Assembly (NCBI GenBank): GCA_036429605.1
Contig: JAVFKD010000002.1
Location: 1,860,001 to 1,924,000, forward strand
Reading direction: 5' to 3'
DNA length: 64,000 nucleotides
Source of the DNA: Cladobotryum mycophilum
Taxonomy: Eukaryota > Ascomycota > Sordariomycetes > Hypocreales > Hypocreaceae
Shown: positions 46,100 through 57,866 of the stretch, in pieces
Numbering within the stretch: the first letter of the stretch is position 1
Layout: each line of letters starts with the position of its first letter
Program-made: the position numbers and the translations under genes
The notes under the pieces: model-generated
What the model was told of the DNA's origin: nothing
The model's input: only the letters and a program-made list of their open reading frames with translations
Database searches by the model: none

Positions 46100-47820
46100 T
46101 TTATATTACATTCTTCTTCTACTCTACGTGCTGAAAGTTCATCCCTTGAACCTTTTCTTTGTTCGAAACTATATATGAAGCTTGAATAATTGCCATGAAG
46201 CTTCTTTACGAAGCAGTATTGGTGGTAGAGTTCGACATAAATGTTGGGCAAAGCAACTCAGGGGTTAGTAACGCTAGCTACACGGTGCATGGATAAACTC
46301 CTACAGCGATTTAGATTTAGGTTGATGAGTAAGGTTAGAGGATCAAAGACGTTATAGGGTTTTAGGCGGAAGACAAATGTCTAAATGAAAAGTATCATCG
46401 AGAAATGGTGGCAAAGGCAAAGCCATTTTCAGCTAGATATTCACATCCTCTACTCGTCGTCTCGATATATCATAAGGATATTTTCCATTTAATTATTGGC
46501 TAGACTACTAATCCCATATCTCTGTCATATTCTAATCCAGAAGGCGCTGACTGGCTGCATGAATACGGTAGTGCATTCGGAGATTTAAAAAAGTCGGAGA
46601 ATTTAAGCTTAGGATGACCTGCATGAAGGATTCTTAAGCGAATGTGGGAACGCAAACCATTTTATTGAAGAAATATAAACAAAATGTTTATTCCTTATTA
46701 TCCATCTTCACAATGGAACGTAATTAACAACAGTTTATCATTTAAATTCTCCATTGTTGTGAGTTTTTTGAGGGATGAACCAAGACTGCCAAAAGGTTTA
46801 GTTCTGAGCCGGCGTATTTTTGGTTTCCGATCAAGATCAACGCAGATCCATCTGAAGATTGATGCTTGTTCATGTAGGTTCGGATGTTTTAGATTATTAA
46901 ACACCGCGCTGCCTCCTGAAAGAGAAGAAGGGATAAAAATCATCACCAAACAAGGCTATCATGCCTACTGAATCTGCAGACTGGAGATACTTGATCGGCT
47001 ACTATTGACCCCCTCCGATGTTACCTCGTTCAGTCTTTACCATCGTTCCAAGTAGCAGACCTATATCATAAGCAAGTTTGTGATTAACTCACACTTCACC
47101 TAAGCAACTCCTATGATGGCCTAAAAATACTAGGATCCGGTTGAGTTGGTAGCTGGCGCGCAGAGTCTTGTGTTGTCATGTGTCTCAACTAGCATCTGCC
47201 GAAGTTAATTGTGATTATGGGTTTAGGTTGAAAAAGTTCCATAGCCTTTGTAAAACTTTCCAGAAAACCTCCGAACAGATGAAACGAGACGTCCCATGCC
47301 GTAGGCCAGGCAAAACGCCTGCGCTGCTCCTCCACAATGGGGTCGCTCAGCCGGCACAGATCCTCCACATTCGTCATGAAGATCACAACATAAGCGAGTA
47401 AGCATGTCGAGGAACGCTTGGAAGGAATGCAAGGCAATCATCCCGAAATGGGTAGGCTACCTCGCTCGGCCTGACCAGATGTGTCCGAGACATTTACGAG
47501 AACCATGCGTCCATTGGCTCGAGACTTGTAACATGTCAACTCCAAGTATCATTGCTAGTAACCGGGGGGTGCTCTAAACGTGAAAATCCTGTTTCAGGCC
47601 AACGGCATAGCCGTTCCCCATGCCTTGACTAGACTTATACAGCTAGTAGATGTCATCTTTGATGCTTTATAGAGAGTCTGACTGCATTAATTAACCGATC
47701 TGTCATTCATTACAATGTTCGTGAAGGATGCATACTTGAAGAAGCCCGGCTGTCCCCGTGGGATTCTGACACGGAGGGAGACTTGACGAAGGAACCTGAA
47801 GAGAGATAAAGTCAGCGATC
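46100..47820. other. intergenic, AT-rich in its first half, nothing recognised
   Basis: About 1.7 kb between the divergent Gln-rich gene (minus) and the MFS gene (plus). The 46.1-46.8 kb part is AT-rich. A minus-strand frame at about 47189-47437 reads protein-like in places, but I could not attach it to a start, splice site or family. Confidence 0.45.
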
Positions 47821-49753
47821 ATGGCAGCCACAATGTCGACCTTGGACATCCCCAACTACTCCGACAGGGATACAAGCGCGACTTCGACCTTGGCTGCGGA
47901 AAGTATACTGGGCGAGAAAGTCTCTGAATTCAGCTTAAGACGAAACTATGATGAACATGAGGAGAATGCGCGGATTATCACGCCGCTGGAGCTACAAGAA
48001 GCTGGAGCTGACGACGGCGACGACGACGACGAGTATCCTACCGGGGTCAAACTGTTCTGTGTTGTTGTGGCTCTTGTTCTAAGCATGTTTCTCCTTTCTC
48101 TTGATCAGGTAGGGAAAATGCCCCCCTTTTTATAACTGAGCTGACAAGATTTTTGAAGACAATCGTTGCAACTGCGATTCCCAAGATTACAGATGAATTT
48201 CATGGTCTCGAGAAGGTTGGATGGTATGGAAGTGCTTATTTCATGACAGTTGGAGGATTTCAGTCAACATGTAAATCACTCCTGAGCAACACAAAAAAAA
48301 ACCCTCTCTCCCTCCCTCCATATCACTAACCAAGTTCATTTCAGGGGGCAAAATTTACAAATACTTCCCGCTTAAATTCTCGTTCCTTATTTCCCTCCTC
48401 ATCTTCGAGGTCGGCTCCCTCATCTGCGGCGTGGCGCCGAACAACAACACCCTCATCGCCGGCCGTGCCATCGCGGGCGTTGGCGCAGCCGGAGCCGCAG
48501 CCGGAATCTATACCATCATCGCTTTTGCTGTGCCGCCGGTCAAGAGGCCTGCTTTTACCGGTATTATCGGCGCCGCGTACGGTCTTGCTAGCGTCATTGG
48601 ACCGGTCCTTGGAGGAGCCTTCACGGACAAGCTATCCTGGAGATGGTGCTTCTACATTAACTTGCCGATCGGTGGTGTTTCGGCAATCATTATCATGCTC
48701 TTCTTCAAAACTCCCAAGAAGGCCGTACCAGAAAAGGCTACATTGACGGAGAAGATTCTACAGATGGATCTCGGTGGCGTCGCTTTGATCATGGGCGCCG
48801 TCATCACTTACATTCTAGCACTGCAGTACGGTGGTGTTTCTCACGCCTGGAACTCGTCCCTCGTCATCGGTCTTCTCGTCGGCTTTGGTCTCATCGTAAT
48901 TGCCTGGGCCGTTTTGCAGTGGTATCAAGGAGAACGCTCCATGATCCCTCCTCGGCTCTTCACCGACCGCACCAACTTCGTCATGTGCATCTGCATTTTC
49001 TTCCTGGCGGGCGGCTTCTTCACGGTCATCTACTACTTACCGATTTACTTCCAGTCCGTCTTTGGCGTGAGCCCAACCATGAGCGGAGTCCGAAACCTGC
49101 CCTTTATCATTGCGACGACGATTGGAACGATTGCCAGCGGTGTAGTCGTAACCGCTACGGGGTATTATCAACCTTGGCTCCTCGGTGGAGGCGCCATTTC
49201 AGCGATTGGGTGCGGCCTTTTATATCTGCTCGAGGTCGACACATCCATGGGCAAGTGGATTGGTTACCAGGTTGTCGTTGGCCTTGGATTGGGGGCGTCA
49301 TTCCAGATCCCTGTGATTGCTGTCCAGGGATCAGCCAAGCCGGAGGACCTCTCCTCGGTGACCGGCATGCTTCTCTGTGAGTCCTTATCATCTGCATGAA
49401 ATGAAACCATTGGATATGCAGTAATTAACAATGTCCTAGTCTTCCAGGGCCTTGGCGGTGCATTCATCGCAGCCGCCTCCCAATCGGCCTTTATCAACCA
49501 GATGATCCACCACGCCCTTAAGGTTGTCCCTGCAATGTACAAGCCCGTCCTGATTGTGACCGGCGCAACAGACATCCGAAAGGCCTTCCCGTCTGATATA
49601 CAGCCGCAGGTCATCGAAAGCTACATGGCCGGCCTCAGGGTAGTCTTCGCCATCGGCATTGCTGGCTGCGGTCTCACATTGATCCCGGCGCTTGGCATGC
49701 GTTGGAAGAGGCTCAAACAGGAAGATCTTAAGAACGCCGGCGGGGTCGCTTAA
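47821..49753 (+). CDS. MFS drug/toxin exporter, TOXA/DHA14-like
   Basis: Four exons: 47821-48108, 48159-48270, 48345-49376 and 49440-49753; 581 residues. Introns are 50, 74 and 63 nt, all GT-AG; phases 0, 1 and 1. The N-terminus is cytosolic and acidic (DDGDDDDEYPTG). Then come 14 predicted helices with the family signatures LDQTIVATAIPKITDEF (helix 1, motif D1), GWYGSAYFMTVGGFQSTWGKIYKYF (motif A region), the motif C sequence GAAYGLASVIGPVLGG, and SWRWCFYINLPIGG. Members export toxins or xenobiotics by proton antiport at the plasma membrane and are frequent in secondary-metabolite clusters. Here no biosynthetic gene is adjacent, so the substrate cannot be guessed. The reading frame is intact, with good splice sites throughout. 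Confidence 0.92.
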
Positions 49754-50414
49754 AGAGGTTTGGACAAGGCACCTTCGATATCCCCGCCGAGCAAGGAAAA
49801 TGAATCATTCAAAGGAGGGGGGACAAATATTGGTTTCCTTTTGGGTTAGAATAGATAGACAGAGAGCTTGAGCATAGACGGAGGATGGTGGTGCTATTGG
49901 AGGAATTACTTGCATCACACCCCAAGTCAGCAGCTGAGACTGCGTTGCCCGCAAGGTTGTAATGAGATATTAAGAGTCATACTCGTCCGAAATGGATTTG
50001 TCATAGAGTAATAAATACCTTATGAAGCAATACCCGAAAAGAAGTTGCTCGAGTCGTGAAGTTGCGTTGCAGTATGAATCAGCTTACTCAGCTATGGTTG
50101 GTGGGTTGGTTGGTTGGTGATGCGAAAATAGCCTTGGGAACCTACCTTCCACCACCACCATACACACATAGCATAGTTATACACACATACCCACGAAGAG
50201 AGAGACGTCCCCAAAACTCCGCAGCAGAAACCATCACGAGAAATAAGGCCATTAGTCCTTGACAATGGCCGCCGAGGCTTTTGCGCCCACTTGAACGCCT
50301 CGGCACAGACTCAAACTTGACTTTGTATTCATTCTTAGTTCCTCAACTTGACCAAGATTGTTTTGGCGCTTACCTCTCCTCTCTCTCTCTTCCCTCCTCC
50401 GCCCCCCTTCAACG
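49754..50414. other. intergenic, promoter of pantothenate synthetase
   Basis: About 660 bp. Short GGTTGGTTGG and CACACA words occur, then a CT-rich tract (about 50376-50410) just before the ATG at 50415. No coding fragment recognised. Confidence 0.5.
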
Positions 50415-51565
50415 ATGTTGCCCCGTCCCAATGCACGATTCGTCGCACGTGCGGCGCATCAACAGCTTCACCACCAGCATCAGCACCTGCGATTGGCCCT
50501 TTTCGCGAGATCAATTCGAACTTCGGCCGAGACAATCGCTTCCACGCCCATCAAGGTCCTGCGCGCCGTCGACGCCGTGCGAAAATGGAGGAAGCCTCAC
50601 ATGGTGGACTACAGGAGCGTCGGCCTGGTGCCCACCATGGGCGCATTGCACCAGGGCCACTTCTCCCTCATTAGGGCCGCCGCGCGCGAGAACCACCACG
50701 TGGTGGTCAGCATCTACGTCAACCCGGCGCAGTTTGGCATCCGCGAGGACCTGGCTTCCTACCCCGTCACATGGGAGGCCGACACTGCGGCGCTCGCCCG
50801 CCTGGATCGAGAGCTCGCCGACGACGGGGGAACCTCGGGCGCATCTCCGCCGTGTTTGCGCCCACGACGCCCGAGATATACCCTTCCGGTTTCCCGGGCC
50901 AAGAGGTTGACAGCAAGGGGAGCTTCGTGACCATCACGCCCGTGGGCGAGGTGCTCGAGGGAGCCAGCAGGCCAACCTTCTTCCGGGGCGTCGCGACGGT
51001 GTGCATGAAGCTGTTCAATATTGTGCAGCCCGACCGTGTCTACTTTGGCCAAAAGGACGTTCAGCAGACCGTCGTTATCCGCCGCATGGTCAAGGACTTT
51101 ATGTTGCCGACGGAAGTCGTCATCTGTCCCACCGAGCGCGAAGCAAACGGCCTTGCGCTGAGCTCGCGCAACGTCTACCTCGGCCCTCGCCGACGAAAGG
51201 TAGCCATCGTGCTGAGCAGCGCTCTCCGGCACGCGGAAGACATGTACAACAAGGGTCATCTCGAACGCTCGGCCATCCTTGGTGCTTCCAACGAGGTTAC
51301 CACTACGGTGCTACAATCCCAGCTGGAGCTTGGCCCCGACCAGCGTGTTGTCTACGAGGTTGACTACATTTCTCTAGCGGACCCGGATACACTCCAAGAG
51401 GTTGATGTCGTAGACCCCGAGAAGGGGGCCATTCTGAGCGGCGCAGTCAAAATGCTACCAGTTGAGCAATCCCAGGAGGGCGAAGACCTGGGCCACTCTG
51501 GAGGCCCAGCAGTAAGGTTAATTGACAACATCATCCTGCCCCCCAAGAGCAAGGCAACTCAGTAA
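50415..51565 (+). CDS. PAN6: pantothenate synthetase (pantoate-beta-alanine ligase), one frame break
   Basis: Ligates pantoate and beta-alanine with ATP to make pantothenate, the CoA precursor. Intronless. The ATG at 50415 gives an Arg-rich, Gln/His-containing N-terminus (ARFVARAAHQQL, LFARSIRTSA) that could be a mitochondrial presequence; an in-frame ATG at 50358 is less likely. Core motifs: VGLVPTMGALHQGHFSLI with the HxGH nucleotide site, SIYVNPAQF, NIVQPDRVYFGQKDVQQ, and REANGLALSSRN. The printed frame is lost at five G (50826-50830): upstream reads LADDGG and downstream, in the next frame, NLGRISAVFAPTTPEIYP. One added G joins them exactly. With that base the protein is about 384 residues, normal for fungal enzymes with an extended N-terminus. 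The C-terminal domain (KGAILSGAVKM) is complete. I judge the break to be a sequence error. Confidence 0.92.
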
Positions 51566-51772
51566 TGCCGAAATGGAGTTATAAAGAAGAAAAAGAAAAG
51601 AAAAAAGGAGTGGCGGTGGTTTAGAACATATGAAGCTTAGCGAGAGAAAGCGTGGTATATAACCTGGCGTTAAAAGTCATTATTCCTAAGGCGTCTGGAC
51701 GCTGTTGCGTCCCCGTGTATACGATTTATGGGTATATAGAAACAAGTCGAATGTGACAGTGTGGATTTTAAT

Positions 51773-54386
51773 TTACAAGTTCGCTCTTCCTTCCAGTTTC
51801 CTCTTCTTCCTGGCATCATTGACGCTGCGCTTCAACGACTCCTGCTCCTCCTTGCTGAGCCTGCTGGGCACCTTTGACTTGCCGCTACTCTCCGCCTCCT
51901 CTGCCTCGGCAAACAGCTTGCTGCCCAACTCGTCGGTAAGCCGGAGCACGCGGATGCTAACCGTCGCGCCGTCTCGCCGGTTCTTGCCCTCGCGACGGGA
52001 GTTGGCAATCTTTTCCGTGAAATCCCACAGCTTACCCTCGGCTAATAGGACGCCCGTCTGGGGGTCTCGGGGTGGCCGCCATGTGGGGTCGAGTTGAATT
52101 CGCGGGGGGATCTTGGGGTCTTTGGACTTGACGACGTTGATGATGTGTTCCTGCTGGAAACGTGAGTACGAGTTTTTGAGAGTCTCCTTGTTGACGGCCT
52201 CGAAATAAGAGAGATCGCCTTGGTGGTACAATGTCTTGCCGAGCTAAATCCAACCGTTAGTATTTGGAAGTGTAACACTTGATGGATGTTTACTCACAAG
52301 TTGTGCGTTATTCTGAGCCTTGGCCTCCTCAATCCAAATCTCCCCATTCGTGTCAACAGGTGGCGTCAAACCCAGGAGAGATACCGCAGCTAGCCAGCTG
52401 GCTTCAATAAAAGGCCAGAGAAGGAAGCAGTAGAAATCGTAATTCTCTCGTCCAGCCTTTCTTTCTTCGTCCGAGAGGCCGATGGTCGTGATGTTACCAT
52501 TCTCATCTCGATCCAGACGTACAACACGGTCCGTCTCTAGACCGCGCAGAGTTGTATCCAAGTTAGCGACCAAACCTGCGCCCGAGAAAATGAACTCTCC
52601 ACGGAATAGAGATGACAAGAATAAAACTTGATCCTTGAGCTCCTGGTAGGTAATGTCCTGAATCGTAGGGCCACCACCGCGCTTGACCCTGGTGTACATG
52701 GCCACACTGACCAGAGACTCGTAGATGAAGAGGTGAATTGTCATGTTACGGTAGAAAGAGAGCTGGAAGCGGTCCACGGCGTAATATGTCGGCTCCGCCA
52801 AGCTATCAACGACGCCAACAAGGTCTTTGCCCAGGACTTCCAAGCCTCGGTCGACGATTTCTGAAAGAGGCGCGTTTCCAAAGTGAGCCACTCGACCACC
52901 CTTGGCTCGGATACGACATGTCAGCCAGTCGACACGTCGAACCAACTCTTGCTTCCCGACGCCTCGACCACTGAGAGTCAAAAGGACGGTACCAATCAGT
53001 GCAGTTGGCATAACTACAGATACGGAATTGATGTTTCCAAGAGCCTTGTAGCCCAAGGTGCGCAATAGTTTCTCCCTCACAACTTTGACTTCGGGGTTAT
53101 GGTGATTGGTATCTAGACCAGCGGGCACACTTGGCAATTGTGAGAGCTGGTCGTCGATAAACTTTCTCAAACTCCAGGGCTCGTGGAATCGGACATCTAC
53201 CCTTCCCAGCTGTAGTGACAGGACGGACGAACCGCCAGAAAGGAAATCCGCTAGATTCTCCTTTTTCTTGGGTACGCCGAGTAACTCAGTGACATAGCCT
53301 TCTGTCTCGATAACTTTATCATACTGGATACTGACGGGGCAGATAATGGTGTCCTCTACTCGGCCGGAGAGGATACTGTCTAGGACAAAGCTGAGGATTC
53401 CAAACTTGGGGGAAGGAGTTTTCCAGTTCGCGATCGGCCACCTTCGATGAAACACTCGAAATTGTAGCCTTCTTGTAGTAGGGTATCGATATAGGCTTGC
53501 ACCAAGGTAGTATATAAGGCGTCATCTCCAAATGACCTCCTGATCCACATGGCTCCTGCATGTTGTAAAAACGACCCAACAACAGGGAAATTGAGGTTGT
53601 CTCCAGCCACGACGACTGGCAAAGTCAATCCCAGCCGGTAGCAGATTAACTGCAAGGCGACATAGTCGACATGCGATCGATGACTTGGTAGGAATACAAT
53701 ACTCTGCTTCTTTTTCGCCGCCAGGTCGGCCACCCTCCGCAACCTTAGAACCTCCTCACTGGAGACGTGGATTCCTTGGTGGTATGCGCGCGTCAATAGC
53801 TGCGTGACCATGTAATAGGCTCCCCGGATGAATGTCTTGCTTTCCATCTTGCAAATCATGTCGTCGGTAAGTTTCTCGGCAACTTCTTGTATCGAACTCT
53901 CCAATGCGCTGCGCCGCTGTGTGCGTTTTGTTGCATAATCTTTATCGGCCTTGTTCAGTAACCCTTGCTGTTCCTCGACGATGAGGCGGTTCTTGGCTAG
54001 CTGCGCAATGCGCTTTTGGAGTAACGGAGCGGACAAGACCATGGCCTTCATGTGCTCGGAGAAGCCGGAGTAGAAGACGGGCTGGCCAATGACCCGATCG
54101 TAGGCTCGCCATCCTTGGCCAGAAACGTAGAGAGATACTTCACGAAGAAACCTGGCGTCAACGCGTCAGCAAAAAGAGTTCCAGGCACAATAGCTGGCAC
54201 AGCTTACTGAAGAGGTTCGGTCCTAAATGATGCGAATTGATTCATCAATGCCTGCTCCCTATCCTCCTTTGCGCCCCCTTCCGGCTCAACATAGCCACTC
54301 GGTTGTAATGTGATTTCATCGCCTAAAATCTGGAGATCGGGAGCCGAGTTGCTGGCCGGGTCAAGCGGGTCTCCATCTTGGGACAT
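51773..54386 (-). CDS. PlsB-type glycerol-3-phosphate / dihydroxyacetone-phosphate acyltransferase, one frame break
   Basis: Three exons: 54386-54208, 54151-52298 and 52243-51773, with introns of 56 and 54 nt (GTAAGC/GCCAG and GTGAGT/TTTAG). About 834 residues after restoring one base. It transfers an acyl group from acyl-CoA to sn-1 of glycerol-3-phosphate or DHAP, the first step of glycerolipid or ether-lipid synthesis. Motif I HRSHVD (about residues 217-222, in LPSHRSHVDY) and motif III FIEGGRSRTGK are clear, along with ICPVSIQYDKVIE (motif IV). At five C on the coding strand (complement of 53408-53412) the frame slips between RTGKLLPP and KFGILSFVLDSIL; one extra C joins them. The protein ends Ala-Asn-Leu, a weak PTS1-like tripeptide, which would suit the peroxisomal DHAP-acyltransferase branch but is not decisive. 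It is divergent from POP4. Confidence 0.92.
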
Positions 54387-54867
54387 GATTGATAGTATTC
54401 GGCGGTTCGTGGGACTTCGATTTGGCTCAATCAAAGGTGTTTCTCAAGGAAGACGGTAAGAACTCAATGACATGAACAGCATCATGCCAAGCAAAACAAA
54501 ATCGTCGCTACCCAAACATATAAGTAGCCTCGAGTCCAGGTCAGATCGGAAGGCTCGTGCTGGTTTGGGTCTGGGGAAGATTGTGTGGGGCCGGTTGGAA
54601 GTACGGAAACGACGAGTTAAGCCGAGGGCATGTGAAGGTGAGTCGCAATCGAGGAAGGAACCTGGAAGGCTGGATGGTTGATACACCGAGCATGCCATTG
54701 GGAGGGAGCTTGGACCACCCCACCTGCAGAACCATTTCTGGGGTCGGGTTCTAATCTGATGTATCAATTTCAACACCATACAACCAATATTTTTTTCACA
54801 GCACCGCTGCTTACTTTGCGACAATAGTATCTGCGCAAAGAAACAACCCATATGAAGAGACCAAAAA
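54387..54867. other. divergent promoter region between acyltransferase and POP4
   Basis: About 480 bp shared upstream region of two divergently transcribed housekeeping genes. No TATA box is evident and no coding fragment is seen. Confidence 0.5.
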
Positions 54868-55545
54868 ATGGCTTCCTCGGCTCAGAAGATCACTCAGGAT
54901 CTCCTCTCGAGAGCGCATTCCCCCGATAGCGTCAGTCGCATTTATAACGAAAAGATTCAACATCGAACCCTACACCTAAGACCAACATCCCCACCACCTT
55001 CAGTGCTCAATGCGAGATCTGCGCGGCGAAAAGCTCGACAAGATGTCAAGGCTAAGGGAAAGCTACGGCCAAAACCACTATCATCTCGTGAGAGGCGGAA
55101 ACTAGGGCTCTACGAGATTCCAAAGGAGGGACAGCGATATGAGCTTTTCGAGCCGCTAAATAAGCTTTGGATGGGTTATGCGCGGGAGATTCTGGGTGAT
55201 GACATCTACACTGGTGGTCCGTCAGCTGCTGCCAAGCTCGCAAGCGCAGAGTTTCATGGAGCAGAAGTCGAGGTGGTGAGGAGCCACTGCCCGGGGCGGG
55301 TGGGCATCAAGGGCATCATAGTGAGGGATCTCAAGTCGGCCATCGAAGTAATTACAAAGAAGAGAGGTCTCAAGGTTGTGCCAAAGGAGGGGACGACATT
55401 CAGAATTGAAGTTGTTACCCATGGTGACGCAGCGGGGGAGGCTGGGAAGAAGTTTGCCTTTGAACTTCTGGGAGACCAGCTAATGCTCCGATCCGCGGAT
55501 CGGGCGAACAGAAAGTTCAAAACACACTTTTTGAAGAACATTTGA
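54868..55545 (+). CDS. POP4: RNase P/MRP protein subunit Pop4 (Rpp29)
   Basis: Single exon, 225 residues. Pop4/Rpp29 is a core protein of RNase P (tRNA 5' maturation) and RNase MRP (rRNA processing) in the nucleus/nucleolus. The N-terminal half is basic and disordered (RSARRKARQDVKAKGKLRPKPLSSRERRKLGLYEIP). The C-terminal Sm-like beta-barrel spans about residues 95-220, with LWMGYAREIL, LASAEFHGAEVEVVRSHCPGRVGIKGIIV, TFRIEV and FELLGDQLMLRSADRANRKFK. The length and the L-x3-GAEV(x)V(x)RS core match fungal orthologues. The start is the first in-frame ATG (AAAAATGGC context). The frame is intact, with no intron. Confidence 0.93.
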   Translation: MASSAQKITQDLLSRAHSPDSVSRIYNEKIQHRTLHLRPTSPPPSVLNARSARRKARQDVKAKGKLRPKPLSSRERRKLGLYEIPKEGQRYELFEPLNKLWMGYAREILGDDIYTGGPSAAAKLASAEFHGAEVEVVRSHCPGRVGIKGIIVRDLKSAIEVITKKRGLKVVPKEGTTFRIEVVTHGDAAGEAGKKFAFELLGDQLMLRSADRANRKFKTHFLKNI

Positions 55546-55934
55546 GCTGCCAGAGCACAGTTATTCTCGCCTCATAGGTGATGACATTCATCCCAGGATA
55601 CCCACATCTTTGTCGATGGATATAAGCATAAGGCCTATTCCATGACCTCTCAACGACCAACGCACATTCCGACATCTCGAGCCGGTATGCTGTTACAAGT
55701 CACAATTGATCTATATTGGACCTTTCTTCCTACATATGAGCTGCCCACAAGCTCATGGAATAGTACGCATCATCTCGAGTTTAGCCACCCGAGTTCGAGG
55801 CTCTAGCGTCAACGCTATATAGGAGCCTATGCCAGCTTCCAAGCAAGTACAAGTTATCGCTCATATCAGAAAGCGATTTTCCAAGAATTATTATTCAACA
55901 CTTAGTCTCTTCTTCTTTCGCGAATAGAGCAAAT
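55546..55934. other. intergenic, nothing recognised
   Basis: About 390 bp between POP4 and the small membrane protein gene; contains 3' UTR and promoter DNA only. Confidence 0.5.
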
Positions 55935-56645
55935 ATGGGTTGCATCGATACTCGACCATGGAGGCTGCCAGCTCCATTCGTCATGCCGATCCTCGTATCG
56001 TGCCTAACCCTCATCATCCTAGCTAGCATCAATCCCCTCTACCTACAGTATAAAGTAATTAGCAGGGCAACCTCTACGGCCACATATCTAGTCAATGTCA
56101 TGGGGGTAAGTTCTTTGGTCCCGGAATCCATGCCGTGCCCAAATCTTTGACTGACTGACTGACTCCTCGCCGGTTTAGACCTGCATTATATTCGGATCCT
56201 TCGTTCTTCTAGCCAACTATCGCTATGCCGACTACGAAATCGGGGTTCCGCTCATGATGGTCTCGGGGTTGGTTACAGTCTTCTGGGCAGTCCTCAGCCT
56301 TTTGAATGCCATCATTCTCCTGGTTACTTTAATGAGGTGCAGTGTTCAGTCCGAAAAGCAACAATTAGAGTACTGTCAGTTCTTTGGATACTCCTGGGAC
56401 GCAAAGCCACACCAATCATCCTTCTTCAAGATAAATCTAGGCTTTATATTCCTATATGTTGCCTTGCTAGGTGTGATGGCCTTGCAAACGTAAGGATTTT
56501 CTTGCCCACGAAGCCGACTATTGCGTAGATAGTACTAACCGGTAGCAGAATGCTGTGGCTGTTGTGGTTCCGATGGGTAAGAAGCAGTCTAAATCGTCTC
56601 ATTCAGGGACGGGCGGTAGTCTCAGCCGTCAGGAACGGCCGATAA
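55935..56645 (+). CDS. small four-helix membrane protein of unknown function
   Basis: Three exons: 55935-56105, 56179-56489 and 56549-56645; 192 residues. Intron 1 is 73 nt (GTAAGT/TTTAG) and holds four GACT units that create several overlapping CTGAC branch-like sites. Intron 2 is 59 nt (GTAAGG, exact TACTAAC, AGCAG) and sits at what would otherwise look like the stop codon. Splicing adds a terminal MLWLLWFRWVRSSLNRLIQG segment. Four hydrophobic stretches are visible: FVMPILVSCLTLIILAS, CIIFGSFVLLA, VPLMMVSGLVTVFWAVLSLLNAIILLV and NLGFIFLYVALLGVMAL. There is one short Cys-containing loop. The topology resembles small tetraspan or MARVEL-like fungal proteins, but I recognise no signature. The last exon is basic, likely cytosolic. 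Confidence 0.7.
56149..56164. repeat. GACT tetranucleotide repeat inside an intron
   Basis: Four GACT units in the first intron of the small membrane protein gene, just upstream of the acceptor; each junction creates a CTGAC-like word that can serve as a branch site. Confidence 0.7.
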
Positions 56646-57866
56646 GAAAAGGGGCAGAAAAAGGAAGCAGCTGGTGGTGCATGAATAGGAGACGCTGGGT
56701 TGGGTGACTTGCATGATCAATACTGCGGTTGATAGGAAACTAGAGCACGTTACGTGACCGCTGTAGAGCAGTTGTGTATTCGCTCATGTGAGGATGAATC
56801 TCCTGATTCGAGGGTTAGAAAGGTTAGCCGCCACCCCCTATATGCGGCCTGACTCGAGGGAGATGAAGAAGGAAATAAAATCAAGAAAAAAGCAGCCAAT
56901 CACAAAGAGGCTAGGTTACGTATCAAAATTACTTGTAGATCCTAATTGACAATGTTCGAGGAAACATTGGCGATAATTATTAATTACTATTTATGGATGT
57001 ACTTGTAGCAGGCGGGTGATCTGAAACTCTACTGGCTGAAGATGACTGGATGTACTAACAAGTACTGGACGTTATTGTTATTATTAGCACAAGCAGATGA
57101 CGAATGGGGATGGATGGTTAACCCACGACAAACGAGAAGTAGGAGGTACTAAGTATGTACCTTGGAGGAATGGGAGGTACCTAAACCTGAAGCCGACGTC
57201 GTGCGCGGTACAAAGTCACCCCCGTTCCACATCCATGTTACGACACACAAACAGCCCTATTGTCATATACAACTAAGGCGAAAGTCAGACACACACGATT
57301 TGAATTAAGAAAAAATAAATTCATTCATCTGAACTTTAGCATCTAGATATTTTTTTCGTCTACTACAAAACGTAATACCAAACCTCTACATGTAAACACA
57401 CAACTTGTCTACATCATCGTCGTAGGCGCTGAGGGCCTGCAGGGACCCTCGATTAGGATTTAGCCCTCGTGCAGTTGGCTCGGTTAAGGTTCGGAAACGG
57501 CCATTTGCAGTCTAGTGGCACTCTTGAGCGTCTCTCAGCGCATAGGAGACTGGGGCGTATGGGAACCTCTCCATTTTTCGAATCTTTTCCCAAGCACCGT
57601 AGCTTTTATTGCATTCCGTCATCTCTTCAACTTTGCGTCCTGTAACTACAACCGCTTCGTCGACTTCTCTGTGCGCATCGGCAATCGTGCCCATCACTGC
57701 AGAAACCGTCAGCTTCGTTCTCCTATCGGACATCTACTTGATCGGTGTCTACAACAGCCTTTTAGCTTTCTTCCACCTATTATTCCATCGTTCGACGACG
57801 ACGAGACAACCCCCGCGCTTCGAACCACTACCTATTTATACCACTTTTGTAGGATTAAACGCAATC
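56646..57866. other. intergenic; promoter and leader of the GYF gene
   Basis: About 1.2 kb. The first part is AT-rich with TACTTGTAG-type words; the last ~350 bp are mixed and should be leader. A frame on each strand near 57.5-57.98 kb has no family resemblance. No tRNA or repeat array. Confidence 0.5.

Noticed and set aside
47189..47437. Minus-strand frame reading protein-like near its end (AMELFQPKPIITINFG)
   Set aside because: Too short, no ATG or acceptor in a good place, overlapping frame of similar length in another phase.
50358..50414. Earlier ATG for pantothenate synthetase
   Set aside because: The added residues (WRLPLLSLSSLLRPPSTM) come from the CT-rich leader; the ATG at 50415 starts a better presequence-like segment.
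50415..54386. Loss of pantothenate synthetase and acyltransferase by true frameshifts
   Set aside because: One base in a G or C run restores exact motif continuity in both; simultaneous loss of two central enzymes next to intact POP4 is less likely than sequence error.
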